Assembly: GCA_014529385.2 (NCBI GenBank)
Contig: CM043968.1
Span: 8,168,648 to 8,232,647 of the forward strand
Reading direction: 5' to 3'
Source of the DNA: Adiantum capillus-veneris
Lineage: Eukaryota > Streptophyta > Polypodiopsida > Polypodiales > Pteridaceae
Length of the DNA stretch: 64,000 bases
Shown: positions 52,452 through 64,000 of the stretch, piece by piece
Layout of the letters: each line of letters begins with the position of its first letter
How positions within the stretch are numbered: the first letter of the stretch is position 1
Position numbers and translations under genes: made by a program
The notes under the pieces: generated by a model
Databases searched by the model: none
The model's input: only the letters and a program-made list of their open reading frames with translations
Told to the model about the DNA's origin: nothing

Positions 52452-54020
52452 ATGTATCCCATGCCGAATTCTGATATGCAGGCTAGACGTCACTCCCAAG
52501 TACATGGTACCCTTGCTTGCTCCATCAATGGCCTCATCCTTGCCGGCCAGGAAAATAGCAGAAAGTGGTTGGCATCTGGGATAATTGCTGTTGTATTTAT
52601 GGGCATTATTGCCATGCTTCTTGTTATTGCTGGAGTTGCTTTTGCAATGTACTGCTTCTTCTCACCCAACCTGAAGCCCAAGCTGGTGAAGAGAATCTGT
52701 GCAGAAGGACCTAGTTTGGATGATTGCCCTCTTTCGAAGGTTGGGGACTCTGGTGGTGGTGGCAATGGAACCAGCCAGTCCACCAACGTTGAGATTTCAA
52801 TACAAGAAACTCCTCTTGTTGTCGAGAGTCTTCACTTCTCCATTCAGCTAATGAGGGATGCAACTGATGATTTCAATGAAACAAACATCCTAGTGGAGGA
52901 TATTTCTGGCACGGTTTACAGGGGTGAACTGTGCAATGGCACAAAGATTGCCGTACAAAGATTGCCAGTAATTGTGTCGGGTAAAGAAGAGATGGAAGGA
53001 TTTCAAGCCAGAATCTCAATCTTAGCAAAAGCGAGACATACACAACTAGTCACACTTCTGGGGTATTGTATAGAAGAAGGCAGTGATGTACTCTTGGTAT
53101 ATGAGGATATTGAATCTTCAAGCACTCTAAGTCATCACTTAGCTGCTTGGAGGGAGCTTGGTTCAACAGCTCCTTTAAGTTGGAGCGCACGCCTTAGTAT
53201 AGCCCTGGATGTGGCAAGAGGCTTGGAGTTCTTGCATGGGTTGAGTTCAGCCCAGCATAGTTTTGTTCATGGATATCTCAAAGCCTCCAATGTTTTCCTG
53301 ACTTCTTACGAGCACAGAGCCAAAGTTTCTGATTATGGCTTGCTGGTTTTGACGGGTGACATCTCTGCAAAGACAAGATTGGCGGCAGTGGACACACAGG
53401 ATTATTTACCCCCTGAGTATTATGATGGTATTGTTCTTCTTAACACAAAATTCTCCAGGAAGAGTATTATCTTGAATTGCAAAATGTTAGTGAGGGCTTT
53501 TGCATGGCCCTACAATAAACTGACTTCAATATCTGTGTTCATGTCATGTTTGGCAGCTGGTGGAATTAGCTTAACAAAGAAGACTGACATCTTCAGCTTT
53601 GGGTTGATGCTTGTGGAACTCATGATGGGGTCCAAGGCTTTTGACAATGCTCATGCACTGCAAGCTCAAAAGAACTGGGCAACAATATTCAAGACAGTTT
53701 TGATTGATGACGATGATAAGTTTTTGCAGTTTCAAAGAAAATATTTAGATACAGCAATGGTGTTAGTAGGTAGTGAGAGCATCAGGGCTGTTGCAAAACT
53801 AGCCTTGAGCTGTGTTGAGAGCAACGCTGCTGATAGGCCAGACACGAGCGACGTGATTAATACTCTTTCTTTCTTACTGGCAATCGAGGGACAAAGCGAA
53901 GACCCTGATGTGGACTTGAGTCTTTCAGAGGCTTTGAAGAAGTGGCAAGAATTGGAGGAGTCTTCCATGAGTTCAGAAACTTTCCAAGCTGCAGCCCTGA
54001 GGTCACCTCCTCAAAATTGA
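52452..54020 (+). CDS. TMK-family receptor-like pseudokinase lacking LRR ectodomain
   Basis: 522 codons unspliced, 479 if the predicted intron is removed. A stop at 52428 limits the 5' end. A membrane segment lies at about residues 41-70 (GIIAVVFMGIIAMLLVIAGV), then a kinase-like domain: LHFSIQLMRDATDDFNETNI, GTVYRGELCNGTKIAVQRLP, LVTLLGYCIEEGSDVLLVYE, RLSIALDVARGLEFLHGL. The C-terminus VDLSLSEALKKWQELE is a TMK hallmark. The glycine loop is lost (LVEDISGTV), the VAIK lysine is Gln169, the HRD aspartate is Tyr275 (HGYLKASN), and DFG is DYG. It cannot be an ordinary active kinase. TMKs act at the plasma membrane in auxin signalling; a scaffold or decoy role here would be inference. A truncated pseudogene is the alternative. 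Confidence 0.75.
   Translation: MYPMPNSDMQARRHSQVHGTLACSINGLILAGQENSRKWLASGIIAVVFMGIIAMLLVIAGVAFAMYCFFSPNLKPKLVKRICAEGPSLDDCPLSKVGDSGGGGNGTSQSTNVEISIQETPLVVESLHFSIQLMRDATDDFNETNILVEDISGTVYRGELCNGTKIAVQRLPVIVSGKEEMEGFQARISILAKARHTQLVTLLGYCIEEGSDVLLVYEDIESSSTLSHHLAAWRELGSTAPLSWSARLSIALDVARGLEFLHGLSSAQHSFVHGYLKASNVFLTSYEHRAKVSDYGLLVLTGDISAKTRLAAVDTQDYLPPEYYDGIVLLNTKFSRKSIILNCKMLVRAFAWPYNKLTSISVFMSCLAAGGISLTKKTDIFSFGLMLVELMMGSKAFDNAHALQAQKNWATIFKTVLIDDDDKFLQFQRKYLDTAMVLVGSESIRAVAKLALSCVESNAADRPDTSDVINTLSFLLAIEGQSEDPDVDLSLSEALKKWQELEESSMSSETFQAAALRSPPQN
53428..53556 (+). other. Predicted intron in the TMK-like gene
   Basis: GTATTGTTC at 53428 to TTTGGCAG at 53556, 129 nt, phase 1. Removing it joins PPEYYD to AGGISLTKKTDIFSFG, matching the TMK kinase sequence, whereas the 43 codons inside match nothing. 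It is a multiple of three without a stop, so unspliced RNA would stay in frame. Confidence 0.75.
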
Positions 54021-54160
54021 TCACCGCAGAATGTGAAAGTTCAAAAGAGCTGGAATCACCCCACCTGGCCCTGCAATCTAAAGAGTGCCAAACAAGTTAG
54101 TCTACAAATTATAAGGAGCGGATTCCCTGTCCAATGCGATATATGTTGATAATTGACTAT

Positions 54161-54163
54161 GTC

Positions 54164-54198
<35 letters not shown>

Positions 54199-54228
54199 GG
54201 GAGAGAGAGAGAGAGGGGGGGGGGGGGC
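54161..54228. repeat. GA and poly-G microsatellite
   Basis: Two GA tracts each followed by 12-14 G; lies just after the TMK-like gene. Frames across it on either strand are spurious. Confidence 0.95.
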
Positions 54229-54231
54229 GAC

Positions 54232-55456
54232 TGAAGTGGCTTTGTTCAGCTTTGCCCAACACGATATTGAAAGAGGTGCATCTTTAGATCTGCAGACTGC
54301 AGTACAAGGGCGCTCACTGGTTTCGAAGATCATGGATTTTGAAGGGACTTACATATTCTGGTGAGAAGAAATATCTACGGACATATAATGAGATGCATCA
54401 CTTAAGGTCTTTCTTTGGAGCAGATGCATGCAGCATGACACTTTCAAATAATCAATTAATTACATGTAAAAGTTCACTTTCTCTGTGAACATATATCATG
54501 CTAGTGATGTGGCAGGATGGTTGTTGCAAGCCATTCTAACAAACTAAATCTTCTATCCCTTGTCAATGATTGCCACTCTAATTTTATTACTGGTATTGTT
54601 TTCATCAAAAAGGTCAAGGTCCTACCTTTAATTTGGCACCTAGCAGAAAATTTTTCGTTCCCAACAATTGAGTTCTTTCACCCTCCCAACATTTGTTTAA
54701 TCAAAATCCCTCTGATTGAATTGGCGGGAGAGGAACTCACAGGTTGTAGAACCTCTATAAGCAGCCTGCAATGGGCTTTGCAAAAGCTACTGCTGCAGGT
54801 TGACAAGGTCAAGGCCTTCACAAGCCTGAATGGACATCATGTGCCCATAGTCATGTTCGCTCGTAGACATTCACTCCAATTGAACGATCTGATCGACAGA
54901 GCTCCATGTGCGCACTATGTCTATCCTACATCAACATTAAAAGCTGCACCCTGTCTTACAAAGCTTGGATGGCACTGTCCTCCGTCAAAGCTGCCCTTCC
55001 AATGCAGTGGCACATGAAGTTCCCAATGTTGATGTGGGGACTTGTAGTTGCATCACACTTGTCTATTTTTGTATGTTTATGTGTCAGTTGCTGAATCTGT
55101 TCCAACTGATGAGGAGGCGGTCATTGATTGCTGTTGACGTTGTCATTATCATGTGGGCAATACAATTTGCCATTATAGATGCTGACGTGGCAAAAATCAA
55201 ACGGCCAACCACCATATTCCGTTGGGTCGTGCATGTCATATGCTCGGGGAGATCACTATGTATAAATTGTGTATATCACGTGCGTTCAGGGACTATTCCT
55301 AAAACTCCTTATCTGTGAATTTTTTACAAATAAAATACACCCTTTTCTATTCAATCTGTAATCTTTTTTCCAATTCCATTTTACGACACCCCTTTTGAGA
55401 AGAAATAAAATTTAATAACCCCTTTTGCTTCACTCACGTGATAGTCACATAATTAT
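54232..55456. other. No supported gene
   Basis: Contains a 166-codon open frame (54517-55017) without recognisable domain or conserved composition; I do not accept it as a gene. Possibly 3' flanking sequence of the TMK-like gene. Confidence 0.4.
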
Positions 55457-55468
55457 TAAGTGAATAAC

Positions 55469-55480
55469 CCCCCCCCCCCC
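55469..55480. repeat. Short poly-C run
   Basis: About a dozen C followed by GGCGG. Confidence 0.85.
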
Positions 55481-55560
55481 GGCGGAGATGGAGGGTGCAT
55501 ATCCTCTACCCTCCGACCCCCGACCTTGGGAGTAATGAGATATCTTTGTCTCTCCCTTAA

Positions 55561-55832
55561 TTGCATTATTGGTTTGTGTGGTTGTTTCGATGCTTTTGGT
55601 GAAGGTGTTTTCAATGGTACATCATGTCTTGGAGAACTAGAGATGTAGAACATGTAGTTGAGGTAGAGGTTTAGGGCCCAATGAATGGTGTTGAGATTGC
55701 ATTATTGGTTTGTGTGGTTGTTTCGATGCTTTTGGTGAAGGTGTTTTCAATGGTACATCATGTCTTGGAGAACTAGAGATGTAGAACATGTAGTTGAGGT
55801 AGAGGTTTAGGGCCCAATGAATGGTGTTGAGA
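55561..55832. repeat. 136-bp tandem duplication
   Basis: TTGCATTATTGGTTTGTGTG begins two nearly identical consecutive copies, 55561-55696 and 55697-55832. Near-identity indicates a recent event. Confidence 0.95.
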
Positions 55833-57371
<1,539 letters not shown>

Positions 57372-58149
57372 TTAGCGGATCATTGCGATGGGGATGTTTA
57401 TAGCACAAATATGACACTAATTCCATACTGAGGGAAGCGATCACGATGGGGCATGAAGACGCGTTGGACTTGTCGGACACAATGGAGTTACTATTGTAAA
57501 AGACGCATTTACGATTAATCATTAAATCATCACTAATGGTCTACTACAAGCGTACGCTCAACTCAAAATGTTGAGAAAACTTGGGAGACTATAGGTAGGG
57601 ACTAATAGAACTTATCAAGACCTTGACACTCCATTTTTGAGAGGTACATAAATTCCAATTTATCATTTTGCAAGTCATTAAAGTAAGAACAGATTGGTCT
57701 TAGGAATAGTCTTCTATAAACAAATTAGCATTATTACTTGAAAATATCATCAAAATAGTGGATTTAAGTTTACTCTTCGTCCAAACTAACAATGAATATA
57801 CCCAATTGAAACAACAAGAGAAGAGAAACACAACACGATAGTCAGAACTTGATTTGAATAACTAGAAAAGAACTTATGATGATTTCAAAGTTGCTCTGTG
57901 TAGTATCAGCTCTTTTCGTGCAATGCTTATCCAAAAAAAAATCACTTTCTCATTTAATTTAATCTTTACACTGAGGGTTTTAAAAAAACGGCCTTAAGAT
58001 TAGTTCCCATGGATTATATATTTACACTGTTGAGAGAAGAATTCAAAAATTACAACTCTAGATGAGGGCTTCTGCAATTTAATATCTCTACACAAATTTA
58101 GCTTTACAAAAAATTCAAGCTATAAGAAATTTCCACATCACTATCTGCA
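57372..58149. other. No gene seen
   Basis: AT-rich; ends with ACACTCCCCCCTTCT at about 58149, where the minus-strand coding tract begins. Confidence 0.4.
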
Positions 58150-58159
58150 ACACTCCCCC

Positions 58160-60385
58160 CTTCTAAACAATTGCTACCCTCGACGTCATTTAATTGTGGT
58201 ATTGGGTTTCATCGAGCTCGTTAATTGCAAACTCATACTTTGCAGATCTGGCCTTGGCTTTGCCTCTATGGGCTATATGCAATGGGTTTGAGACAAGTAC
58301 ATTTTGGCAAGCTACATTTCTTGCTTGTAGATCCTTTGTCAGGGGGTTGAAAATGGAAGAATCAATTTCAAAAAAGCCAGGGATAAAACTATCTTAGAAG
58401 GCCTTCATATAGTGTCTTGGTAGAGCCATGAGCCTTTTTGCAAAGAGCCCTATGATGATATTTTTGGAAGGGTTATTTGCTAGGTCGCAATATATTCCTT
58501 TTCTACCTTTGATGAAATTTTTCCATGGGTGGCGTGCTCCTTGTACATCATGAGAAAGTATACTTACAGTGATTATCATTTTAGCTATCTTACAAAGCAT
58601 TTGGCAGCTTGAATTTGGTACATCTTGCAACATGTCGAGTGTAGCTCTTAATGTTAGTAGCATGTAATGCATGCGTGGTTGGGCTTGCCAGTACAAGATA
58701 GTTGAGAACATATTTTCTCTTTTCCTTGCATATTGCAAAAAGTAACCTAAGCTCTTGTTCTAGATAGAAAGCAATAGGTTGGGTCAAGCCTGATATGATG
58801 CGGTGTGGTGCTGCCTTGTATTGTGCTTCATCCCTTGGTCTTTTTTAAAACCATTTCTTTGCCATAGAGGTTGGTTATTCAAAATCATTTGACCCTCCTT
58901 TGCTATGATGGCAACACCTTCGTATGTACCCTAACGGTTTGGCTCAAGGGTTGGAAGAATATTCTTTTTCCACAGGTACACTCATGCTTGAGTAGAGGCA
59001 ATGGGAGCATTTCATGCTTGATGTTCTTCACTTTTCTCCTCAGGATTAATGAGTTGAAGGCCTGTTGAGGATAATACTTTCAACTCCCATTCCATATGAT
59101 GGTTGACATACCCTTTTGGCATATCCCTGATCCATTTTGCTAGGTCTTTTTACGGATCTACTAGTGTGCCTTCAAATTCAAATTCAAGTGGTTCAACTAC
59201 ATCAACACACTTTGAGCAGCTTCAATCTGAGTGGCAAGTAAATCTAGGTGTTTTGGAGGTACAAATTACGTAATTGATGTATTTTTTCTCGCCTCTTGTA
59301 CGTCCTTTAAGAGCATATCTTTCGCATGTAGCTGATCATCTCTTTCTTGCAAATCTTTCTAGTGTTGTGTTGCTTGGAGCTCGATATCTTCTTTTTGAGA
59401 TTTTCTCTTGCAGCTGTTTTTTATCTTCATCTCATTCTAGGAGTTTGTGGCCATGATGCCACTTACAAGCATCTGTCTTTGCATTTTCTCCTCCTCAAGC
59501 TCCTTTGTAAGCTTCGCAATCTCCTCATCGCATTGAGATCTTGGACGTATTGCTAAAGATGATTATTTTATTTTATTCATTAGTAGTGTAGTTAGAGTAG
59601 ATTTGACTGACGTATAAGAAGCTATCAAATTTCGTAGGCTTTTTGCCACTCTTCATTTTTCTCGTAAAGACTCTGCACCTCCACCTTTGACATTGATGCT
59701 TTCTATGTTGGCATAAGCGTCTTAGAGATCCTTTTTAACTGCTCTTTTCCTTCTTGCCATCTGCCCCCTCGCATCTAAAGCTCAAGTTAGCTTGGTCATT
59801 TAGTGCTTGTCTCTACCACCTTGTGTTTGTAGCCAATAGCTCTCTTTTCCTTGTGCTAATGACATTTGATGGCAAAAAAATTGATACTCCAACTTCTCCA
59901 TTGTTTCTTGCAGGTCAATTTTCTTCACCGTCTTGAGTTCTTTTTCAAACAGTCTTCTTTCTAATTCATCTCATTCTTCTTAGGTGATGACTGGGTAGTG
60001 CCTTCCTTTGATTTTAGAGTGCCCTCCTGCAGGTTTGATTGTATCAATTCTTCTTGATTTTGTGGGCCTCTCTATGCACTCTCTTGGTCATTATGTGGCC
60101 TTCTTCTTCAGAGTTGTGCCTTCAAGCATGGAAGTTTGTTTAGGTATAGCCACACCAACTTGGCAATCTTCTTCTACTCTTGCAAACCGGTCAGATATGA
60201 TATGGCTATTGTTCCCCTAGCATTCTTGCAGAACTCCTTCTTGATTTTTATGGACAACAATAGCTGTAGTGTCTACATTTGTTTCTTGAGTAGTTGCTAC
60301 TTGCTCTAGAGCATCTTGTTCCATTGTTGGGTCCACATGTGGGCTCTTTATAGATTGCTCTATAGAGTGTGGAGTAGTTGCCTTT
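58160..60385 (-). pseudogene. Unrecognised coiled-coil coding tract, C-terminal part
   Basis: The minus strand yields coding-like pieces in shifting frames. From the right: MEQDALEQVATTQETNVDTT, then RPTKSRRIDTIKPAGGHSKI, FEKELKTVKKIDLQETMEKL, DEEIAKLTKELEEEKMQRQM, DLQERDDQLHAKDMLLKDV (coiled coil), and finally the 114-codon frame 58738-58394 with MLLTLRATLDMLQDVPNSSC and SKNIIIGLFAKRLMALPRHY. No family recognised; it could be a retroelement gag-like protein or a decayed plant gene. Its upstream half lies at 62637-63960, the two being separated by an LTR element. Confidence 0.4.
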
Positions 60386-60722
60386 TGATAAGATAAGTGG
60401 TTAGGGTGGATGGGTATTAGTAGCATTCATTGGATGATTAGCGTAATGGAGTTAGTCACAAACTAATCAAAGAAATTGACTAAATGTGTATGCAATAGTA
60501 GGACAACAATGTATTAATTAGAATGTTCACGATATAAATAATGCTTTTATAGCCAAAAGCTAGGGCGCTAAAGGATAGAGATCATGGACGTTTTTAAATG
60601 AAGTCTTTGTGGACTTCATTTAATGGGGTCTTCATGGGTCATGGATGTATGCATGCATGTATTCCTCATACATTATGTGTCATATGAAAGAGATAGTTCC
60701 CATGAGGAGGTTTACCCTAACA
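60386..60722 (-). repeat. 3' LTR of the small element
   Basis: On the minus strand TGTTAGGG...CTTATCA; TG...CA ends intact. Confidence 0.85.
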
Positions 60723-62285
60723 AGCTCTCCCTGAAACTTAATCATGGTACTCTTTAGTGATTCATCTAGGGTTTGTGATGGTCCACTGATACATCATAGG
60801 AGGTTCAACATGATACATCTCTCTATGGTTCACAAGGTGGCCATTAATCATGCCTAGGTTTGATTATAGAGTACATCATAATCATAAGGGGTAAAGACCA
60901 TGTGTCATAGTTTTGTTCTTCATGCTTGATTCCTTTTCGTGTTCTTCATCTTCATGAGATTCTTGTCCTTCATGTTCGTGTGCGGATGCATGAATGGTGT
61001 CATCTCATATCATAGTATGATCATATTCATGTTTATTTGATGCAAAAAATGTACAATGAAAACTTGCTTGATGCAACTCGAGGGTTTTAGCAAATAGAGA
61101 GACTCTCCCTATGGCAATGTCTATGCCCGATTGATTTACAAAGGGTGCAAATGCAAGAAATGCAAAATAAATCAAGCCTTCTAGTGCCTAGGATCCCCCT
61201 TGAATTTGATTATTCAGTGCGACCTTGGGAATCAAGGCCTTCAGGTCCATGCTTGCTTAGGCAAGGATTGAAGATTGAGGTGTGTCAAAAGTTGACTTGT
61301 GGGAACCCGGGCTTAATCAAAAGATATTAATTAATTTTAAAAAGCAAAAGTTTTCAAGTCTATGGGGTCATGACGAAACCTGAGATCAATGTAGTCGGTG
61401 AAGATGGCGAAGCTTCCTGGTGCACTACTGTCAAGATTGCAACAGACAAGAAGTTGGAGAATGTGATGTCATCACCTATGCCTCGTCAACACTGTGATGT
61501 GTTGTGAGTGTTGTAGCAAGGAGGCATTGATAGGATTGTTGTGCAGTTGGAAAGGCAACGGGAGCTTCATAGTGAGGGTCTACAGAGCGAGGGAAAGGGT
61601 TGGCGATGATGGCGAGGGTTGTATAGGGCCATGGGGTGGCTTTAGCAAGGCGATGCAGTCGGTTGATGATGTGGCATATTTTTGTGATGGACAGCTTTGT
61701 AGGCAGGGTGAGAATAGGTGAGCTCATACAAGCATAGTAGCCTGCGAGGTCATGCAAATGATGAGACGATGAGTTGGTGCTGAAATGGGATGGGAGAAAA
61801 GCAATCGACATCGATGCTCAACTAGGCTTATGTGAGGTGTCGAGGGATTTTGCATTAAGAAATTGAGAGTGAGCGTACAAAGTGGATGGAGCAAATTGTG
61901 GACAAGCAAAAAGCAGGCAACAAGCTGGTTTGCAGGATTGGTAATGGGAGTTGAAGTAAAGTAGAGAGTCGAGTGTGAGGACAAAAGTACCACTGGTAGG
62001 TAATAGGTGTCGTGTAGCCTTAGGCGATGAAGCTTCAACTTGCCATAACTGGAAAATATTGACCTTTAAAAGTAGGTGTTTTAAATGAAGTGAAGGCTCT
62101 CCTTGTACCTCCATCACACACACTCTTCCAGGATTAGCAAGGGCTCCAAAGTAGCATCCTACTATTTTTTGCTAAAGACCATGCAATCTTAAATATGCAG
62201 AAAATTTTAGCCGTCAAGCTCAAGTAAGAGGATCTCCACTTGATCTATCCAAGATTAGGCTAACACATGTAATTAGCCATCATGT

Positions 62286-62298
62286 GGCTTTAATACCA
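62286..62298 (-). promoter_or_regulatory. Primer binding site, initiator tRNA-Met-like
   Basis: Minus strand TGGTATTAAAGCC, 2 bp inside the LTR, compared with TGGTATCAGAGCC used by many copia elements; two mismatches. Confidence 0.65.
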
Positions 62299-62300
62299 CG

Positions 62301-62636
62301 TGATAAGATAAGCGGTTAGGGTGGATGGGTGTTAGTAGCGTTCATTGGATGATTAGTGTAATGGAGTTAATAAAAAATTAATCAAAGAAGTACACTCAAT
62401 GTGTATGGAATAGTAGGACAACAATGTATTAGATTAAAATGTTCAAGCTACATAATGCTTTTATAGCCAAAAGCTAGGCTGCTAAAGGATATAGATCATG
62501 GACCTTCTTAAATGAAGTCTTTGTGGACTTCATCTAATGGGGTCTTCATGGGTCATGGATGTATGCATGCATGTATGACTCATACAGTATGTGTCATAGG
62601 AAAGAGATAGTTCCCATGAGGAGGTTTACCCTAATA
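62301..62636 (-). repeat. 5' LTR of the small element
   Basis: Matches 60386-60722; its outer end reads TATTAGG on the minus strand instead of TGTTAGG, a single substitution. Confidence 0.85.
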
Positions 62637-63960
62637 GCTTTTCTCCTTCTTTTTTTCCTTTCTTATTGGTGATCTTCATCCAACTTTCATTTCTTCTAAG
62701 CCTCTACATGCTCTTCAATTTTTCTCTTTAGTTCTCTCCTTATTATCTCTTTTTGGGCTTGTGCTAAATTAATCTCTTATTGTACTTGCTTTGGTCGTTC
62801 CCTTTTTCTCTCTCTTGAACTTGGCAGCTGAACTCTCAAATTCACCTCCATTCTCTTTTTTGGTTTGTTTTTCACTAGACTTATTTTGAGAAGCTTTCCT
62901 TTGTTTGGCCCTCTTCAGGGCAACTTCCATGCATTTTCATGCTTCTATTTGTTTGCGGTATCTGCTACTCCTTAGTTTCTTATCCCCACCTTTACTTTTG
63001 TTTCGCTCATCTTCTTCTTGTTCTAGTCCTTCATCAAATTCTTCATTGGAGGTAGACTCTTTGTCATCTTGTGTGGGAGCGCTTGTGAACTCAAACCTTG
63101 CATAACCTTCTTTGCTAGAGTCATTTCCAATCCTTTGACAGCTTTGGTGTGGTGCTTGGTTTTTTGAATTAGCTTATTGTGTTGAAGCGGGTGGAAGTTG
63201 ATCAATCATACCTAATGCTTGGTAGGTGATCCTTGTGAGCATGGGGTGGGCATTCATGTAGGTTTTTTATGTATTTCCACCCTTTAGGTTTTCATCAATG
63301 AGCTTGTCGAGTAGGTAACTATCAAAATCACATTTTATAACCCTATTGTTTGAGAGCCCAATGGCCATGTCCACGACTATGTGTCTGATTGGTGGGTATA
63401 TTGTGGAGGTTTGGGGATTTGGAAGTGTTGTGAGATAAAGCATAATTCCATCTTGGTCTTTGGATAAATAAAATCTTTGTATGTGGTCTTGCTCTTCTTG
63501 CTGATATAGAGAGCTTCCATAGTAGTTTTTGCAATAATCTTCATTTTTACCATTGCATCGTCTTTATTGGTGAGCCTTTCTTTGGCATTGTATTGAATAA
63601 AGCTCATGAGCTTGTGTGCTCTCTAGATGTCTATCCCATGGTGGTAGGTTAAAGTACTTATCAAGATAAACCTTCTTGGTAGCTTCAAGTACTTTCTTTT
63701 TGTGGTGCAATTCTTGTAGTTCCTGTGGGAAGACCGTGGCTCTGACTACCAGGCTTCTTTGTCTTGGAAATTAGTGGCAAAGATTTTTGTAGGAAACTTT
63801 TGAAGATCTTTGTCAAAGATGTGTGATTTCTTGGGGATCTTAGGTTTCTGGCTTCATAGGGAGCCATGTCCCACTCTCTTTGAGCTTGGGTCTTCCGTAG
63901 AGGCATTTTGAAGGTTTCAACAAAATTTGGCAATCAAAAGTCTATAAACAGTCCCAAAGT
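62637..63960 (-). pseudogene. Unrecognised coiled-coil coding tract, N-terminal part
   Basis: Minus-strand pieces: MPNFVETFKMPLRKTQAQRE (63933-63685), then VYLDKYFNLPPWDRH in another frame, AMVKMKIIAKTTMEALYISK and YPKTKMELCFISQHFQIPKP (63607-63377), RVIKCDFDSYLLDKLIDENL, MLTRITYQALGMIDQLPPAS, and a Lys/Glu-rich helix (EIIRRELKRKIEEHVEA) up to the LTR insertion. Several stops and shifts. It reads on into 60385-58160 after removal of the LTR element. I do not recognise the family. Confidence 0.4.
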
Positions 63961-64000
63961 CGATGATTGAAATATGCTTTTGGCATCAATGACCATAACA

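Larger units (their letters stand above)
60386..62636 (-). mobile_element. Small non-autonomous LTR element, Ty1/copia-like primer site
   Basis: Two direct repeats of 337 and 336 bp (60386-60722 and 62301-62636), about 92% identical by eye, bound a 1.58-kb interior with no credible coding sequence. On the minus strand a primer site similar to initiator tRNA-Met follows the right-hand LTR, and a purine run (CAGGGAGAGCT) precedes the left-hand one, fixing the orientation. Flanking CCTTT / GCTTT may be an imperfect 5-bp target duplication. It splits the coiled-coil tract. Confidence 0.8.

Noticed and set aside
52862-52882. Hammerhead-like CTGATGATTTCAATGAAAC
   Set aside because: It lies in the TMK-like coding sequence, without stem II pairing or a stem I partner.
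54517-55017. 166-codon gene downstream of the TMK-like gene
   Set aside because: No domain, no supporting splice or repeat structure, and ordinary length for a chance frame in this composition.
55100-55125. CTGATGAGG as a hammerhead core
   Set aside because: No matching GAAA strand with stem II complement nearby.
61476-62123. Genes inside the small LTR element
   Set aside because: Overlapping frames on both strands without domain features; the interior appears non-coding.

Overview
The window looks like nuclear DNA of a land plant. Supporting this are Ty3/gypsy and Ty1/copia-type LTR elements with plant-style tRNA primer sites, a kinase gene of the plant TMK family, long GA/CT/GT/TA microsatellites, and polypyrimidine-AG acceptors. 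A Penelope-like retroelement (PLE) without GIY-YIG and with hammerhead ribozymes, plus dense transposon relics, would fit a non-flowering lineage (fern, lycophyte or gymnosperm), but that placement is an inference. I saw no rRNA, tRNA, CRISPR or bacterial operon structure.

Layout. 1-8746: a Ty3/gypsy element on the minus strand (element 1), cut by the left edge, with 5' LTR, primer site, a long leader holding palindromes, and broken gag-protease-RT. 8747-12725: about 22 degenerate copies of a 181-bp tandem repeat. 12757-15411: remains of a gene with a ParB-like 'DGQH' segment and a methyltransferase-like end. 16475-19058: two broken FCP1-like (HAD) phosphatase genes, with fragments of the satellite motif in front of them. 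19190-19560: a 120-bp-class tandem repeat. 20398-32003: a complete 11.6-kb LTR element on the plus strand (element 2) with matched 5-bp target duplication, a leader with eight palindromes, broken gag and protease and no reverse transcriptase. It sits inside the integrase region of an older minus-strand gypsy element (element 3, 19930-20397 plus 32004-35780).

36066-50927: a tandem pair of PLE copies, A (38626-41580, 5'-truncated, intact RT) and B (41581-47685, full length, nonsense codon in RT). Each ends in a TATA box and a type I hammerhead ribozyme. The pair is bracketed by direct repeats of about 2.55 kb, the right one carrying a 686-bp Mutator-like insertion. 50930-52150: microsatellites. 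52452-54020: a TMK-type receptor pseudokinase lacking leucine-rich repeats, the best candidate for a host gene. 54232-58150: mostly non-coding with simple repeats. 58150-64000: an unrecognised, broken coiled-coil coding tract on the minus strand, split by a 2.25-kb non-autonomous LTR element with an initiator-Met-like primer site.

Three things stand out. (1) Elements 1 and 2 carry repeated 20-bp perfect dyads of the form ACAT-N4-CGCG-N4'-ATGT in their leaders, with complementary changes in the two arms. (2) The PLE pair has hammerheads exactly one unit (6106 bp) apart. (3) Relics of ParB-like, methyltransferase-like and FCP1-like genes sit among pieces of the same satellite motif. Nearly all open frames are transposon-derived or broken; the TMK-like gene and PLE copy A's RT are the only long uninterrupted, recognisable frames.
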